From Lachnospiraceae bacterium (GTDB lineage: Bacteria; Bacillota; Clostridia; Lachnospirales; Lachnospiraceae): a DNA stretch of 64,000 nucleotides. The stretch lies in the NCBI GenBank assembly GCA_015057005.1, contig SVFF01000001.1:310001-374000 (forward strand), written 5' to 3'. The notes under the pieces are model-generated. The model did no database searches. It was not told the origin of the DNA and saw only the letters and a list, made by a program, of their open reading frames with translations. Below, piece by piece: positions 54,524 to 62,901 of this stretch. How positions within the stretch are numbered: position 1 is the stretch's first letter; each line of letters opens with the position of its first letter. The translations under genes and the position numbers were made by a program.

Positions 54524-54564
54524 TTTTATATGCTCCCCTTAACCCCTATAATTTTCTATTTTAC

Positions 54565-54593
54565 ATTATACACCACAATCTTTTTTGTTTCAA
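54565..54593 (-). promoter_or_regulatory. strong promoter of the DUF6020-GtrII unit
   Basis: Reverse strand -35 TTGAAA (54588-54593), 17-bp spacer, consensus -10 TATAAT (54565-54570). Confidence 0.7.
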
Positions 54594-54699
54594 CACAACT
54601 TCTTGCCCGTATATACTTCCTTAGGTTATTTCCTGCTTGTATAACTTTCCGTTCGATGTTAAGATAAAAAAAACACATTGAAGGGTCGATACACTGAAT

Positions 54700-56139
54700 A
54701 TGAAAAAGAAGCTTTCTTTCCCATTCAAATTAATTATAATCCTCACATCTTTGTTTATCCTTTTGGCAGTTGTGGCATTCTTATTGTTTTTCCGTTATTT
54801 TCCAGCCCAGCTCCGTCAGGATTTTGACCGTTTTTCCGCAGAAGAATATGACAGCGCATTTCTTTCCATGTACCCCATAGACAATTACGATGAAGCCGAT
54901 TTTAACTATTGGCATACCAAAAAGAGCATTTTTACAACTCATGAAATACCCAATCAGTTTATCCTGAAATGTTATCTGAAAAAAATTCAGGAGACCAGCT
55001 CCCTTGTTGACACCATCTATCTGGGGATCCGTCCCGAACATATTTCCGGTGAAACCCTGGCAGAATTACTGTCCGCTTATCCCCAATATCATTTTTACCT
55101 TTTGTTGGCGCATCCTTCTATGGAATATTGGGCCGGTCTTTCCGAGCAGGCCTGCGAACAATCCCTTGCATCCTACCGCAGCTGTATAGATTCCCTTCTT
55201 GAGCAGCCAAATGCCTCTCTATACTTCTGGGGCAATGCCGAATGGCTGATCTGCAATCCGGCCAATTACGAAGATACTTTTCTCACCAACGGGGCCATCT
55301 CCAAGCACCTGATGCACTTTGAAGAATTCCCGGACCACTGCATCAATTATATAGGACCGGAAGCAACGATGGACAAGCTTACCGATATTGTTACCAAATA
55401 CCGCAGCAATCCTGCTAAGTATCCTGATCTGACCGGCAAAAAAATTGTTTTTTTCGGGGACAGCGTTATCGGCAATTATACCATCAGCAATTCCATTCCC
55501 AATGTAACCGGCGCGCTGACCAGAGCAGCTTCTTACAATCTAGGCCTAGGTGGTACCCCAGCCGCACAGCCGGATTCCGGATCTACTTGCCTGGTAAGTA
55601 TTGTAGACGCATTCATAGCAAAAGATTTTTCTCAGCTTCCTGAAGGTTCACAAACCATTCTTGGACTGGAAGAGTACCTGGCTGATACAAGTGCCCTGTC
55701 TGACCAGGCGGCCCCCGAGACCCCTTATTGTTTCGTCATCAACTACGGATTAAACGATTATTTCCTGGGACTTCCCGTTTCTTCTGAGGATCCCTACGAT
55801 GTAAGTACTTTCACCGGTGCTTTCCGCACTGTAATCCGCAATTTGCATACTGCCTACCCCGACGCGCGCATTATGGTGAACACACCCAACTTTACATCGT
55901 ACTTTAACAATGGTACCGATGCAATGAGCGAACATGGCCATCAGCATGTTGATTACGTGGAGGCGTTGATCGCCCTTGCCAACGAGCAGGATATTGAATT
56001 ACTTGATGTGTACCACCAGTTGGATATCAATGCCGACAATCACCCTGTTTATCTGCTGGACGGCTGTCATCCCAATGAAAGAGGACGTTTCCTGATCGGT
56101 CAGCTGATTGCTGAACAACTGTATTCCGATGGAAAATAA
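54700..56139 (+). CDS. two-part membrane-anchored SGNH-type protein
   Basis: 479 residues: an N-terminal membrane helix (about 9-30), a domain of about 200 residues without a recognised family (FWGNAEWLI, about 165-175), and a C-terminal SGNH domain from about 245. Block I IVFFGDSVIGNYT keeps the Ser; LGLGGTPAAQ is block II; FVINYGLNDYF is block III Asn; LDGCHPNERGRFL block V Asp and His. All four catalytic blocks are intact. It is likely an extracytoplasmic esterase or acetyltransferase on the surface glycan. It is monocistronic, transcribed against its neighbours, and ends at a bidirectional terminator. GAAGGG lies 14 nt before the ATG, a loose spacing. Confidence 0.7.
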   Translation: MKKKLSFPFKLIIILTSLFILLAVVAFLLFFRYFPAQLRQDFDRFSAEEYDSAFLSMYPIDNYDEADFNYWHTKKSIFTTHEIPNQFILKCYLKKIQETSSLVDTIYLGIRPEHISGETLAELLSAYPQYHFYLLLAHPSMEYWAGLSEQACEQSLASYRSCIDSLLEQPNASLYFWGNAEWLICNPANYEDTFLTNGAISKHLMHFEEFPDHCINYIGPEATMDKLTDIVTKYRSNPAKYPDLTGKKIVFFGDSVIGNYTISNSIPNVTGALTRAASYNLGLGGTPAAQPDSGSTCLVSIVDAFIAKDFSQLPEGSQTILGLEEYLADTSALSDQAAPETPYCFVINYGLNDYFLGLPVSSEDPYDVSTFTGAFRTVIRNLHTAYPDARIMVNTPNFTSYFNNGTDAMSEHGHQHVDYVEALIALANEQDIELLDVYHQLDINADNHPVYLLDGCHPNERGRFLIGQLIAEQLYSDGK

Positions 56140-56180
56140 ATATTACCTTCAAAAGTATTCCCTCAAACTCCATAATAAAA

Positions 56181-56223
56181 AGCAAAAGAAAAGAACCCGC
56201 CGTCTGTGCGAGTTCTTCTTTTG
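56181..56223. terminator. bidirectional terminator between convergent genes
   Basis: AAGAACCCGC / GCGAGTTCTT (one mismatch pair) with a 7-base loop, A-rich to the left and CTTTTG to the right. Confidence 0.75.
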
Positions 56224-56248
56224 TATTGCACTCTCTATTAAATTACTA

Positions 56249-57970
56249 TCACTTTACATTCTCGTACACTACCAGGTCCTCATCCCTGGCTATTTCCGTC
56301 CAACCTGTCTCTGCACAACGCTCATCAATCTCGCCACCTGCAACAGTACCCAGATAACGGCACTGCAGTTCTTCCAGATGCTCCATCACAAAATCGGGCA
56401 TACAACAACTGATGCCAAAACCTTCCGGCAGACCATAGAGTAGTTGCCACTTGGTATTGATACTCTGCGCTTTGCCTTCTGTCTGATTCGTGCTGCCAGA
56501 AGCAACATTTGCGGCCTCTACGCTATCACTGAACACCCAGATAATGGCATTTTCATAATTGGGCACATCCTCATCCGTCATCTGCAGATTCTCGGCATAA
56601 ATCTCCTGCCAATATTCCACCTGGGCCACTCTTGCATCCTCTGCAAAAGGCACCTGGTAGTCATAAGGATCCAGCGCCATAAAAATATAAAAATAGGCAA
56701 ATACCAGGCCGATAAAGGCAGGCTTTTTGTAAAACTTCGTCTTCATCAGACTGATAATAAACACGCCCACCGCCATAAAGGTCAGCAGATGCTTGCTGCC
56801 CTCTGTAAGCTTGTACATCAAAAGCAGGGCAAACAGCATGCCCACGAAACTGAAGGCCAGATGCAGTTCTACAATGAACAAAGCTAGGCAATCGTTATCC
56901 TCCGCACTCCGTTGCATTTCCTGAGTGCGATCCTTCTGTTCTTCTGATACAGCGCTTTTCCTACAGAAACGCAACTTTCCGATCACGCCACATTTGCGCA
57001 TGTTCCGGAAGTCAATCACACTCTGCAGGATCAATACAGCCGCCACAGCCAGATACCCCCAGAAGAAAGCACCGGAGGCCAGACCTGCCAGCAGACCACC
57101 CTTCATGTGCTGCAAAAACGCCAAACCATTCCAATAAAGTTTACTGCAAAAATATCGCAAACCGCCAAAGAGCCCCTGCTCAAAAAAGGCAGTCACCCAG
57201 TCCGTAAAGAACAGGGGTGCAAAATACTCTGCGCCCAGATAATGCTTGATCAGGGCATAAATGCCCAATACAACACCCACTATCGCAGCAGAGCCGAACA
57301 GGCCCTTCCACTTGTATTTGACCACACACAGCACCGCAGGCAGCACCAGAAACAGCAGCAGATAAGGCCGCATCAGCGTCATCAGACCAGCCAACACAAA
57401 CAAGAGCGCCAGCTTGCCCCCTGTGTTCTTACGCAGGTAACTGATTGTAATACTGTAAAAAACGATCAGCATGCTGAAGCAGATAATCTCCGGCATACCG
57501 GACAGCATATAGCGCACAAAAGGTGTGTAAAGCAGGAACAGCAACGTCAATATGCCCAGCTGTTTCCAGGTGGGGCGCACCAGCCACACAAAGATCACCA
57601 TAGCCAGGGTCAGCAGGAAAATATTGCACCAAATGGGCGTCAGCAAGTTCCAGCCAAAGAGCAGCCCCCAGATCACCCAGGGGAACACCAGCACCGGGCT
57701 CCAGGCTGCAAAGGAAAGCTTCAGGGCGTGACTTTCATTAAAGCCAAAATATCCCTGAGGGAAACCATAATTTACAATAGCCTCCACCTGCTTAAAATAA
57801 AACAACTCATCATTCCACTCGGAACCGGGCAGATATACATCCCCTATTCCGTATCCCTGTCTGGCACAATAAAGCAGACAAGCCACCAAAGGCAACAGGC
57901 CCATCAACACAATCTTCAGCGCCAGAATGTAACGCTTATCGGTTTTCCACCAATTTAACATTTTTTCCAT
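56249..57970 (-). CDS. large polytopic membrane protein, GT-C-like
   Basis: 573 residues with about twelve membrane helices. The first extracytoplasmic loop has GSEWNDELFYFKQVEAIVNYG, with the acidic N-D-E group in the position of the GT-C catalytic Asp. The C-terminus (about 450-573) is soluble and has NYENAIIWVFSDS. Not assigned to a named family. It is the last gene of the operon from 62756 and follows the ArnC-like GT2 by 80 nt, so it is the probable user of that polyprenyl-phosphate sugar. ATG 57970 follows GAAGGGA. Confidence 0.6.
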   Translation of the reverse strand: MEKMLNWWKTDKRYILALKIVLMGLLPLVACLLYCARQGYGIGDVYLPGSEWNDELFYFKQVEAIVNYGFPQGYFGFNESHALKLSFAAWSPVLVFPWVIWGLLFGWNLLTPIWCNIFLLTLAMVIFVWLVRPTWKQLGILTLLFLLYTPFVRYMLSGMPEIICFSMLIVFYSITISYLRKNTGGKLALLFVLAGLMTLMRPYLLLFLVLPAVLCVVKYKWKGLFGSAAIVGVVLGIYALIKHYLGAEYFAPLFFTDWVTAFFEQGLFGGLRYFCSKLYWNGLAFLQHMKGGLLAGLASGAFFWGYLAVAAVLILQSVIDFRNMRKCGVIGKLRFCRKSAVSEEQKDRTQEMQRSAEDNDCLALFIVELHLAFSFVGMLFALLLMYKLTEGSKHLLTFMAVGVFIISLMKTKFYKKPAFIGLVFAYFYIFMALDPYDYQVPFAEDARVAQVEYWQEIYAENLQMTDEDVPNYENAIIWVFSDSVEAANVASGSTNQTEGKAQSINTKWQLLYGLPEGFGISCCMPDFVMEHLEELQCRYLGTVAGGEIDERCAETGWTEIARDEDLVVYENVK

Positions 57971-58050
57971 AAATTGATTCCCTTCTGCCGTCCACACTCC
58001 ATCAATCTGCATTCTTATGGCCGCGCGAACGTAGATATGTTTACATAATG

Positions 58051-58983
58051 TTATTCCTCAATATTCATCCGCTCTCTGATCACATACTGGGGCGAATTGT
58101 TCAGGCTGATGTAAATACGACCGATGTACTCTCCGATCATTCCCAGCAGGATCATAATCATGCCCCCAAAGAAAACAGTGGCAGACATGAGGGCACTAAA
58201 TCCCATGGGCACAGCCGGATTTATCAATCGCTTCACAATGGTATAAAGACCATACAGGAAGCCAACTCCCGCGCAGCCGCAGCCAATGGCCGTAGCAATA
58301 CGCAAAGGCTTTACGGAAAAGGCCGTAAAGCCATTGAACCACAGGCTCAGAAGCTTCTTCAGGGTATAACCGGAGGTACCCTCCTCACGCTCCCTGTGAT
58401 TAACAGACACGTTGGTAATATTCTTGGTAGCGCGAAGCACCAAACCGATCACATAGGGGTAGGAATTGCCGTAACGGATCATATCCTCCACCACAAATCT
58501 GCGCACCGCAAAATAGCTGGAAATATAGAGATCCTTAGGCTTCTCCAAAAGTATCCTGGTCATCAGCTCATTGACCTTGCTGCCCAGATTGCGGAAAGTG
58601 GAATGCTGTTTGTGGTCGTATTTGGCATAAACCGCATCGTACCCTTCCTCCAGCTTGCCGATCAGCTTATCCACCTCATCAGCAGGAGTCTGGCCGTCGT
58701 CGTCCAGGCACACCACGTAATCACCGTCAGAATGGCGCAGACCCGCCATCAGGGCTGCATGCTGGCCGAAATTCTTGGCAAAGCTGATGCCCTTTATATT
58801 CTCATGGGTCTCGCACAATTCCCGCACAACTTCTAATGTATTGTCGGGAGAACAGTCGTTGATCAGGAACACATCGTACTCGTACTGAGACATCTCCTTC
58901 ATTTTCTGCTCAATTTCTGCTATTACGTGAGGCAGTGTGTGCTCAGAGCGATAGCAGGGAATCACAAAACTGATCTTCTTCAT
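58051..58983 (-). CDS. ArnC/GtrB-like polyprenyl-phosphate glycosyltransferase
   Basis: 310 residues of GT2. KISFVIPCYRSEHTL, INDCSPDNTLEVV, the metal motif CLDDDGQTPADE, then two C-terminal membrane helices (about 230-255 and 265-292) ending in GEYIGRIYISLNNSPQYVIRE. The ArnC-like branch makes undecaprenyl-phosphate amino-deoxy sugars. Two such enzymes are in the window, so two lipid-linked donor sugars are likely. Neighbours: GNAT acetyltransferase upstream, GT-C-like gene downstream. Confidence 0.87.
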   Translation of the reverse strand: MKKISFVIPCYRSEHTLPHVIAEIEQKMKEMSQYEYDVFLINDCSPDNTLEVVRELCETHENIKGISFAKNFGQHAALMAGLRHSDGDYVVCLDDDGQTPADEVDKLIGKLEEGYDAVYAKYDHKQHSTFRNLGSKVNELMTRILLEKPKDLYISSYFAVRRFVVEDMIRYGNSYPYVIGLVLRATKNITNVSVNHREREEGTSGYTLKKLLSLWFNGFTAFSVKPLRIATAIGCGCAGVGFLYGLYTIVKRLINPAVPMGFSALMSATVFFGGMIMILLGMIGEYIGRIYISLNNSPQYVIRERMNIEE

Positions 58984-59085
58984 GATGATATCCTTTTATT
59001 CCTTTTCGTTTTGATAGCCCACCGCGGGGACTTACGCGATTGCAGCTGAATGCCGACAACCGCATTTACATTTCATGGTTTCATG

Positions 59086-59619
59086 TTAATGGTTCGGATT
59101 AATGGCTGCCATCCAGATGATGTCCCGATACTCTCCGTCGATGCAGACATCCCCCTTCAGGTACCCTTCCTGTACAAAACCAGCCTTCTCATAACTGCGC
59201 ACTGCCTGCACATTTTCGGCAAACACACGCAGGTAAACTCTGTGAAGCTGTTCCTCCTCAAAACAATACTGCAGCATCAGCTTCGCTGCGGCAGTACCTA
59301 TTCCACGGCCTCTGGCATCCTCCTCACCGATGAAAATACCATACTCAGCCTTGTTGTGCTCTCTATCGATATCCCGGATGTACACCGAGCCCAAAGGCAT
59401 GTCCGTGGTTTGATCACAGATGATCATCTGCACCACCTGCCCGGTCTCCACCTTGGTCCGGATCCAATGCTCATGGCCTTCTCTGGTAAACAGGGCCTGA
59501 TAAATAAAATTCCTGCGCACAGCGTCGCTGTTGCGCCACTTGACAATCAGATCCGTGTCGTCCCAGGTCATAAGACGCAGGTAAATGCCGGCACGGGCAT
59601 CGCTATATTGTTGGTTCAT
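59086..59619 (-). CDS. GNAT N-acetyltransferase, PseH candidate
   Basis: 177 residues. YLRLMTWDDTDLIVKWRNSDAVR at the N-terminus is the sugar-amine GNAT pattern seen in PseH, WecD-like and FdtC-like proteins; the acetyl-CoA loop is EDARGRGIGTAAAKLML. In PseH the substrate is UDP-4-amino-4,6-dideoxy-N-acetyl-altrosamine, the product of PseC encoded 3 kb away. Acetylation of the WecE amino sugar is an alternative. ATG 59619 is set by a perfect GGAGG; the longer frame runs through the direct-repeat region and is rejected. Confidence 0.7.
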   Translation of the reverse strand: MNQQYSDARAGIYLRLMTWDDTDLIVKWRNSDAVRRNFIYQALFTREGHEHWIRTKVETGQVVQMIICDQTTDMPLGSVYIRDIDREHNKAEYGIFIGEEDARGRGIGTAAAKLMLQYCFEEEQLHRVYLRVFAENVQAVRSYEKAGFVQEGYLKGDVCIDGEYRDIIWMAAINPNH

Positions 59620-59647
59620 AGTGAACCTCCTTCCAAATTTTACATTT

Positions 59648-59675
59648 TGTGCCGGTGCGCAAGCGCCCCGCCCAC
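59648..59675. repeat. 28-bp direct repeat, copy 1
   Basis: Begins TGTGCCGGTGCGC and ends CGCCCAC. Identical to copy 2 at 59804-59831. Internally GGTGC-GCAA-GCGCC can form a 5-bp stem with a GNRA-type loop. Confidence 0.85.
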
Positions 59676-59803
59676 GAATATTCTTCACAACAAAAGTCAC
59701 TTGCTGCGTGCTCCGCACTCTCGCAAGTGCTGCCGGTATTCGCATATCGCTCCGCTTCGCGTAGCTTTTATGCTCATACCGTTCAGCCCGTCCGATGCTC
59801 GTA
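59676..59803. other. structured spacer between the direct repeats
   Basis: Two stem-loops: CACTTGC/GCAAGTG (59698-59704, 59723-59729) and CGGTAT...ATACCG (59734-59739, 59776-59781) with an inner GCATA/TATGC. No coding capacity is supported. Confidence 0.55.
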
Positions 59804-59831
59804 TGTGCCGGTGCGCAAGCGCCCCGCCCAC
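59804..59831. repeat. 28-bp direct repeat, copy 2
   Basis: Identical to copy 1, 128 bp between them; it lies 19 bp after the stop of the membrane gene at 59851. Confidence 0.85.
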
Positions 59832-59850
59832 ACGATCGCCGTCCGGGACT

Positions 59851-61191
59851 TTAGTAGTACATCTGTCCCTGGGCAATTCCCATAAAGTAATAAATTCCGC
59901 AAGCCAGATGCCACAAAAACGGTCCCCACTGCAGTGCCAGCCACAGGGGCTTCTTCTTTTGGCCCGTGGCAGGCAGCAGCACCATCATGGAGCCCAAAAA
60001 TGCAAAGAAAATACCGCACATATATCCCCAGGAGAAGTTAAAGTCCGCCCAGCGGAAACCTTTCTCGTAGAGGAAAAACGCCATAGCAAATCCCATCAGA
60101 TAAATCTGCCATGCAAAACGGAACAATGTATTGGTCTTTAACTGTTTCCAGTTCAACACCAGCACCGCCAAGGGGAAACCTACACCCAAACAAATTGCCA
60201 GAGGAAGATTGTCCGTGTACAGCCCCCAGATCTTGCCGAAGGTAAAGCCGATACCGCCCTCTTCGCCCTCTGTAGGTACGAACACGCCCTTGAACTGATA
60301 CAACAGATCAATAAACGTAGGAATAAAACACAATCCCAGTTGAATGGTGGGCCAGAAATTCTGAAATTTACTGCGCACCATGCGCCACACCATAATCAGA
60401 CCTGCCGCTCCCACCATCACGATGGTAAAACTGGGCTTGGTCATGGTTGCCAAGAGCAGGAACAACGCAAACAGCACATAGTCGTACATAGCCACGCCCT
60501 GCTGTGCGCCAGCCAATGTGGCAACACCTTCAGCAGCCTGACCAAACGATGCCGCAACACCGCCAGCCAACTGACCGGCCGCTGTGCCGCCCTTCGGCAC
60601 TCTCCGCTTACCGCTATACCCCTGCTCATAGCAATCCAACAACTTTGCAAACCACAAATACGCCAAAATGGTAAAAGGTCTGGCAGCCATATAAGTGGCA
60701 TTGTGGAAAGGATTGGCTGTAAACACACCTAAGTATTCAAATTTAATGCCGGGCAGATAAATCCCCTCCGGCGGGAACAACATAGACACAAAGAACAGCG
60801 CAATGGACACAAAGCTGATGATCACACCCGCCAGCCATTTCCGTTTTGGGAAACCATCCTCCATCTGTGCCAGCACATGGTAATTCAGCGCCAGCTTCAC
60901 GATCACCATGGCACCGCTGTTAAGCAGCAACGTGGCCAGCGCCACCGCCAGCTGAGGATTCACAAAAAGATGGAAGAACGCCGATATCTTGAAAAATACC
61001 GGATAAGGGAAGCTGTAACCGCTGTCCAGCCCCTGCATCTCCAAGATGTAAGCTTTCATGTCAGAATGGTACAATGCTTCGCTGCCCCTGGTCTGGTTGT
61101 AAAATAATGTAAATGTAATGACAGACACTACCGCCAATAATACAAGAAACACCAGGACATCTATGATTTTATTTTTCTTTGCCACTTTCAT
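59851..61191 (-). CDS. polytopic membrane protein with Gly/Ala-rich loop
   Basis: 446 residues with about nine membrane helices. After helix 1 there is HSDMKAYILEMQGLDSGYSFPYPVF, an acidic GT-C-like first loop. Between residues 200 and 233 there is a Gly/Ala/Gln-rich low-complexity insert (GGTAAGQLAGG, AAEGVATLAGAQQG), absent from ordinary members of this fold as far as can be judged. Family not recognised. It follows the neighbouring GT-C gene by 17 nt and is in the operon with the GNAT and ArnC-like genes. Confidence 0.6.
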   Translation of the reverse strand: MKVAKKNKIIDVLVFLVLLAVVSVITFTLFYNQTRGSEALYHSDMKAYILEMQGLDSGYSFPYPVFFKISAFFHLFVNPQLAVALATLLLNSGAMVIVKLALNYHVLAQMEDGFPKRKWLAGVIISFVSIALFFVSMLFPPEGIYLPGIKFEYLGVFTANPFHNATYMAARPFTILAYLWFAKLLDCYEQGYSGKRRVPKGGTAAGQLAGGVAASFGQAAEGVATLAGAQQGVAMYDYVLFALFLLLATMTKPSFTIVMVGAAGLIMVWRMVRSKFQNFWPTIQLGLCFIPTFIDLLYQFKGVFVPTEGEEGGIGFTFGKIWGLYTDNLPLAICLGVGFPLAVLVLNWKQLKTNTLFRFAWQIYLMGFAMAFFLYEKGFRWADFNFSWGYMCGIFFAFLGSMMVLLPATGQKKKPLWLALQWGPFLWHLACGIYYFMGIAQGQMYY

Positions 61192-61208
61192 TTACTCTTT
61201 CCTCTAAC

Positions 61209-62756
61209 TTAGCCCCTAACATTTCGCTTTTGGCACAAACCTTGGATTCGTTCCAACACTTGCTCAGCGTTACCACATGCCATCAAAATATAGATTGGAA
61301 CATACGTAAAAATATACCTCGCCCTGGCTTCAAACAGTAATTCGAACAAGGCGATGCCAATCAGCGCTAAAAATGAAATATATATCGCAGCATCTTTCCT
61401 TTTTTCAAAGACAGCCAACAAATTCAGCGCCAGCACACCCATCCACAACACATGAACCCCATTTATAAAATAAACATGATATTTTCCATCTTTATAATAA
61501 AAATTTTGCAGAAAAAGAGCCAACGTGTTATCCTTCTCTGCTCCGGCCTCCGTATAGAAGCTGCCTTCCACCCACCAGGCAAAGCTGCCATCATTATAAT
61601 TGGTCAATATCTTTTTAGTCCACAAATCAACCAAACCGGTAACTCCCATATCAGTCACACGCCGCTTGATAACTTTTAGTTCTGCAATGGTACGCTCTGT
61701 TTTATCCCGATAACCTAACGAAAAATTGCAATCTTCTTCACTGAAAACACCATTTGTATCTTCATTTAGACCCATCATCAGGTAATGGGTAGGCGTTTTA
61801 CTCAGTCCCTTGTCAATCTGAAGCCCTGTGGAACTTATACACAAGGATACAACGACTACCGCCACCACAACGCCTCCAACAAAGCTTATGGCTGATCCTA
61901 CATAGCCTCTAATACGCTTATGTTCCTGGCTTCTCATATACAGCAACGCCAACACTATACAACCAGCGATACCAACGATCACGGACTGCATTTTCATCTG
62001 CATCCCTACATATGTCAACACACCCAGCAGAAAAAAACTAAAGCTCCGCCTTGCTCTTCGCTTCAATATCCTTGTCCAGAGATAAATCTGCCCTATGGGG
62101 AAAATCAGGCCCATAGAATCCGTGTAAGGCACTACTACCCAGGGAGACAATCCCACTAATCCTGCGTAAATCAGCCAGGACCAAGTGGCAGTCCTGCCAC
62201 CATACAGGCAGTTTCCGGCTTCCCACAACAGAAAACCGCCTAATGCAAACACAAAACACTGTGCCACCACCAAGACAATGTAATAATCCATGATACCAAA
62301 CACCTTGGCCATCTTTATCAGCACAGAAAAAATATACGAAATAAATATATTATTTGGTTGGACCGACATATAATAATGGGACAAACCGGCCTCATCTCCT
62401 TCTGCAATGGCACAAGCCGCATCATATACAATACCCACATCCCAACCGCTTGTAAAGTAATAATGGCACGACAACATTACCAGCATTCCAAACATTGCCA
62501 GACTGGCCGCTACCACATACACTCTTCTATATTTCAATCGGCGCAAATGCGGTTCCAAACAATACACCAACACATAGAGAAGAACCAGCACTCCCACTCC
62601 CAGTAACACATATACAATTGCCGGCAAACTCAATTCGGCTTTCTTACACGCATAATAAGTGTCAGAAAAAACGAGGCAGACGAGCGCAATCACGCCGATT
62701 AAAACGATATGCATATACTTTATAGCACAGTATAACCAATTTCCTACTTTTCTCAT
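61209..62756 (-). CDS. GT-C-type polyprenyl-dependent glycosyltransferase
   Basis: 515 residues with about twelve membrane helices. The first large loop HYYFTSGWDVGIVYDAACAI carries the Asp of GT-C enzymes, and YYMSVQPNNIFISYIFSVLI is typical of the PMT/GT39-like bacterial group; the C-terminus has FELLFEARARYIFTYVPIYILMA. Such proteins attach sugars from lipid carriers to wall polymers on the outside. First gene behind the promoter at 62788-62816; ATG 62756 with a weak GGATGG site. Confidence 0.7.
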   Translation of the reverse strand: MRKVGNWLYCAIKYMHIVLIGVIALVCLVFSDTYYACKKAELSLPAIVYVLLGVGVLVLLYVLVYCLEPHLRRLKYRRVYVVAASLAMFGMLVMLSCHYYFTSGWDVGIVYDAACAIAEGDEAGLSHYYMSVQPNNIFISYIFSVLIKMAKVFGIMDYYIVLVVAQCFVFALGGFLLWEAGNCLYGGRTATWSWLIYAGLVGLSPWVVVPYTDSMGLIFPIGQIYLWTRILKRRARRSFSFFLLGVLTYVGMQMKMQSVIVGIAGCIVLALLYMRSQEHKRIRGYVGSAISFVGGVVVAVVVVSLCISSTGLQIDKGLSKTPTHYLMMGLNEDTNGVFSEEDCNFSLGYRDKTERTIAELKVIKRRVTDMGVTGLVDLWTKKILTNYNDGSFAWWVEGSFYTEAGAEKDNTLALFLQNFYYKDGKYHVYFINGVHVLWMGVLALNLLAVFEKRKDAAIYISFLALIGIALFELLFEARARYIFTYVPIYILMACGNAEQVLERIQGLCQKRNVRG

Positions 62757-62787
62757 TTATACACCATCCGCATGTACTTATTCATTT

Positions 62788-62816
62788 ATTATACCTTTGA
62801 TTCTCATATTATTCAA
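62788..62816 (-). promoter_or_regulatory. strong promoter for the 62.8-56 kb operon
   Basis: Reverse strand -35 TTGAAT (62811-62816), 17-bp spacer, consensus -10 TATAAT (62788-62793). About 30 nt to the ATG. Confidence 0.75.
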
Positions 62817-62862
62817 CATATGTTTTCAGATCGCAACATCCCAACAATTACGAAATTTTTAC

Positions 62863-62896
62863 AACATCAAAATCAAGCAGTCCTGTCGGACTGCCT
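62863..62896 (-). terminator. probable terminator after pseC
   Basis: Reverse strand AGGCAGTCC-GACA-GGACTGCTT followed by GATTTTGATGTTG. A 9-bp stem with a moderate U-rich tail a few nt after the pseC stop. Confidence 0.55.
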
Positions 62897-62901
62897 GCAT
62901 T

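Noticed and set aside
59648..59831. Direct repeats as phage or integrase attachment sites
   Set aside because: Only 128 bp between them, no integrase or tRNA gene nearby.
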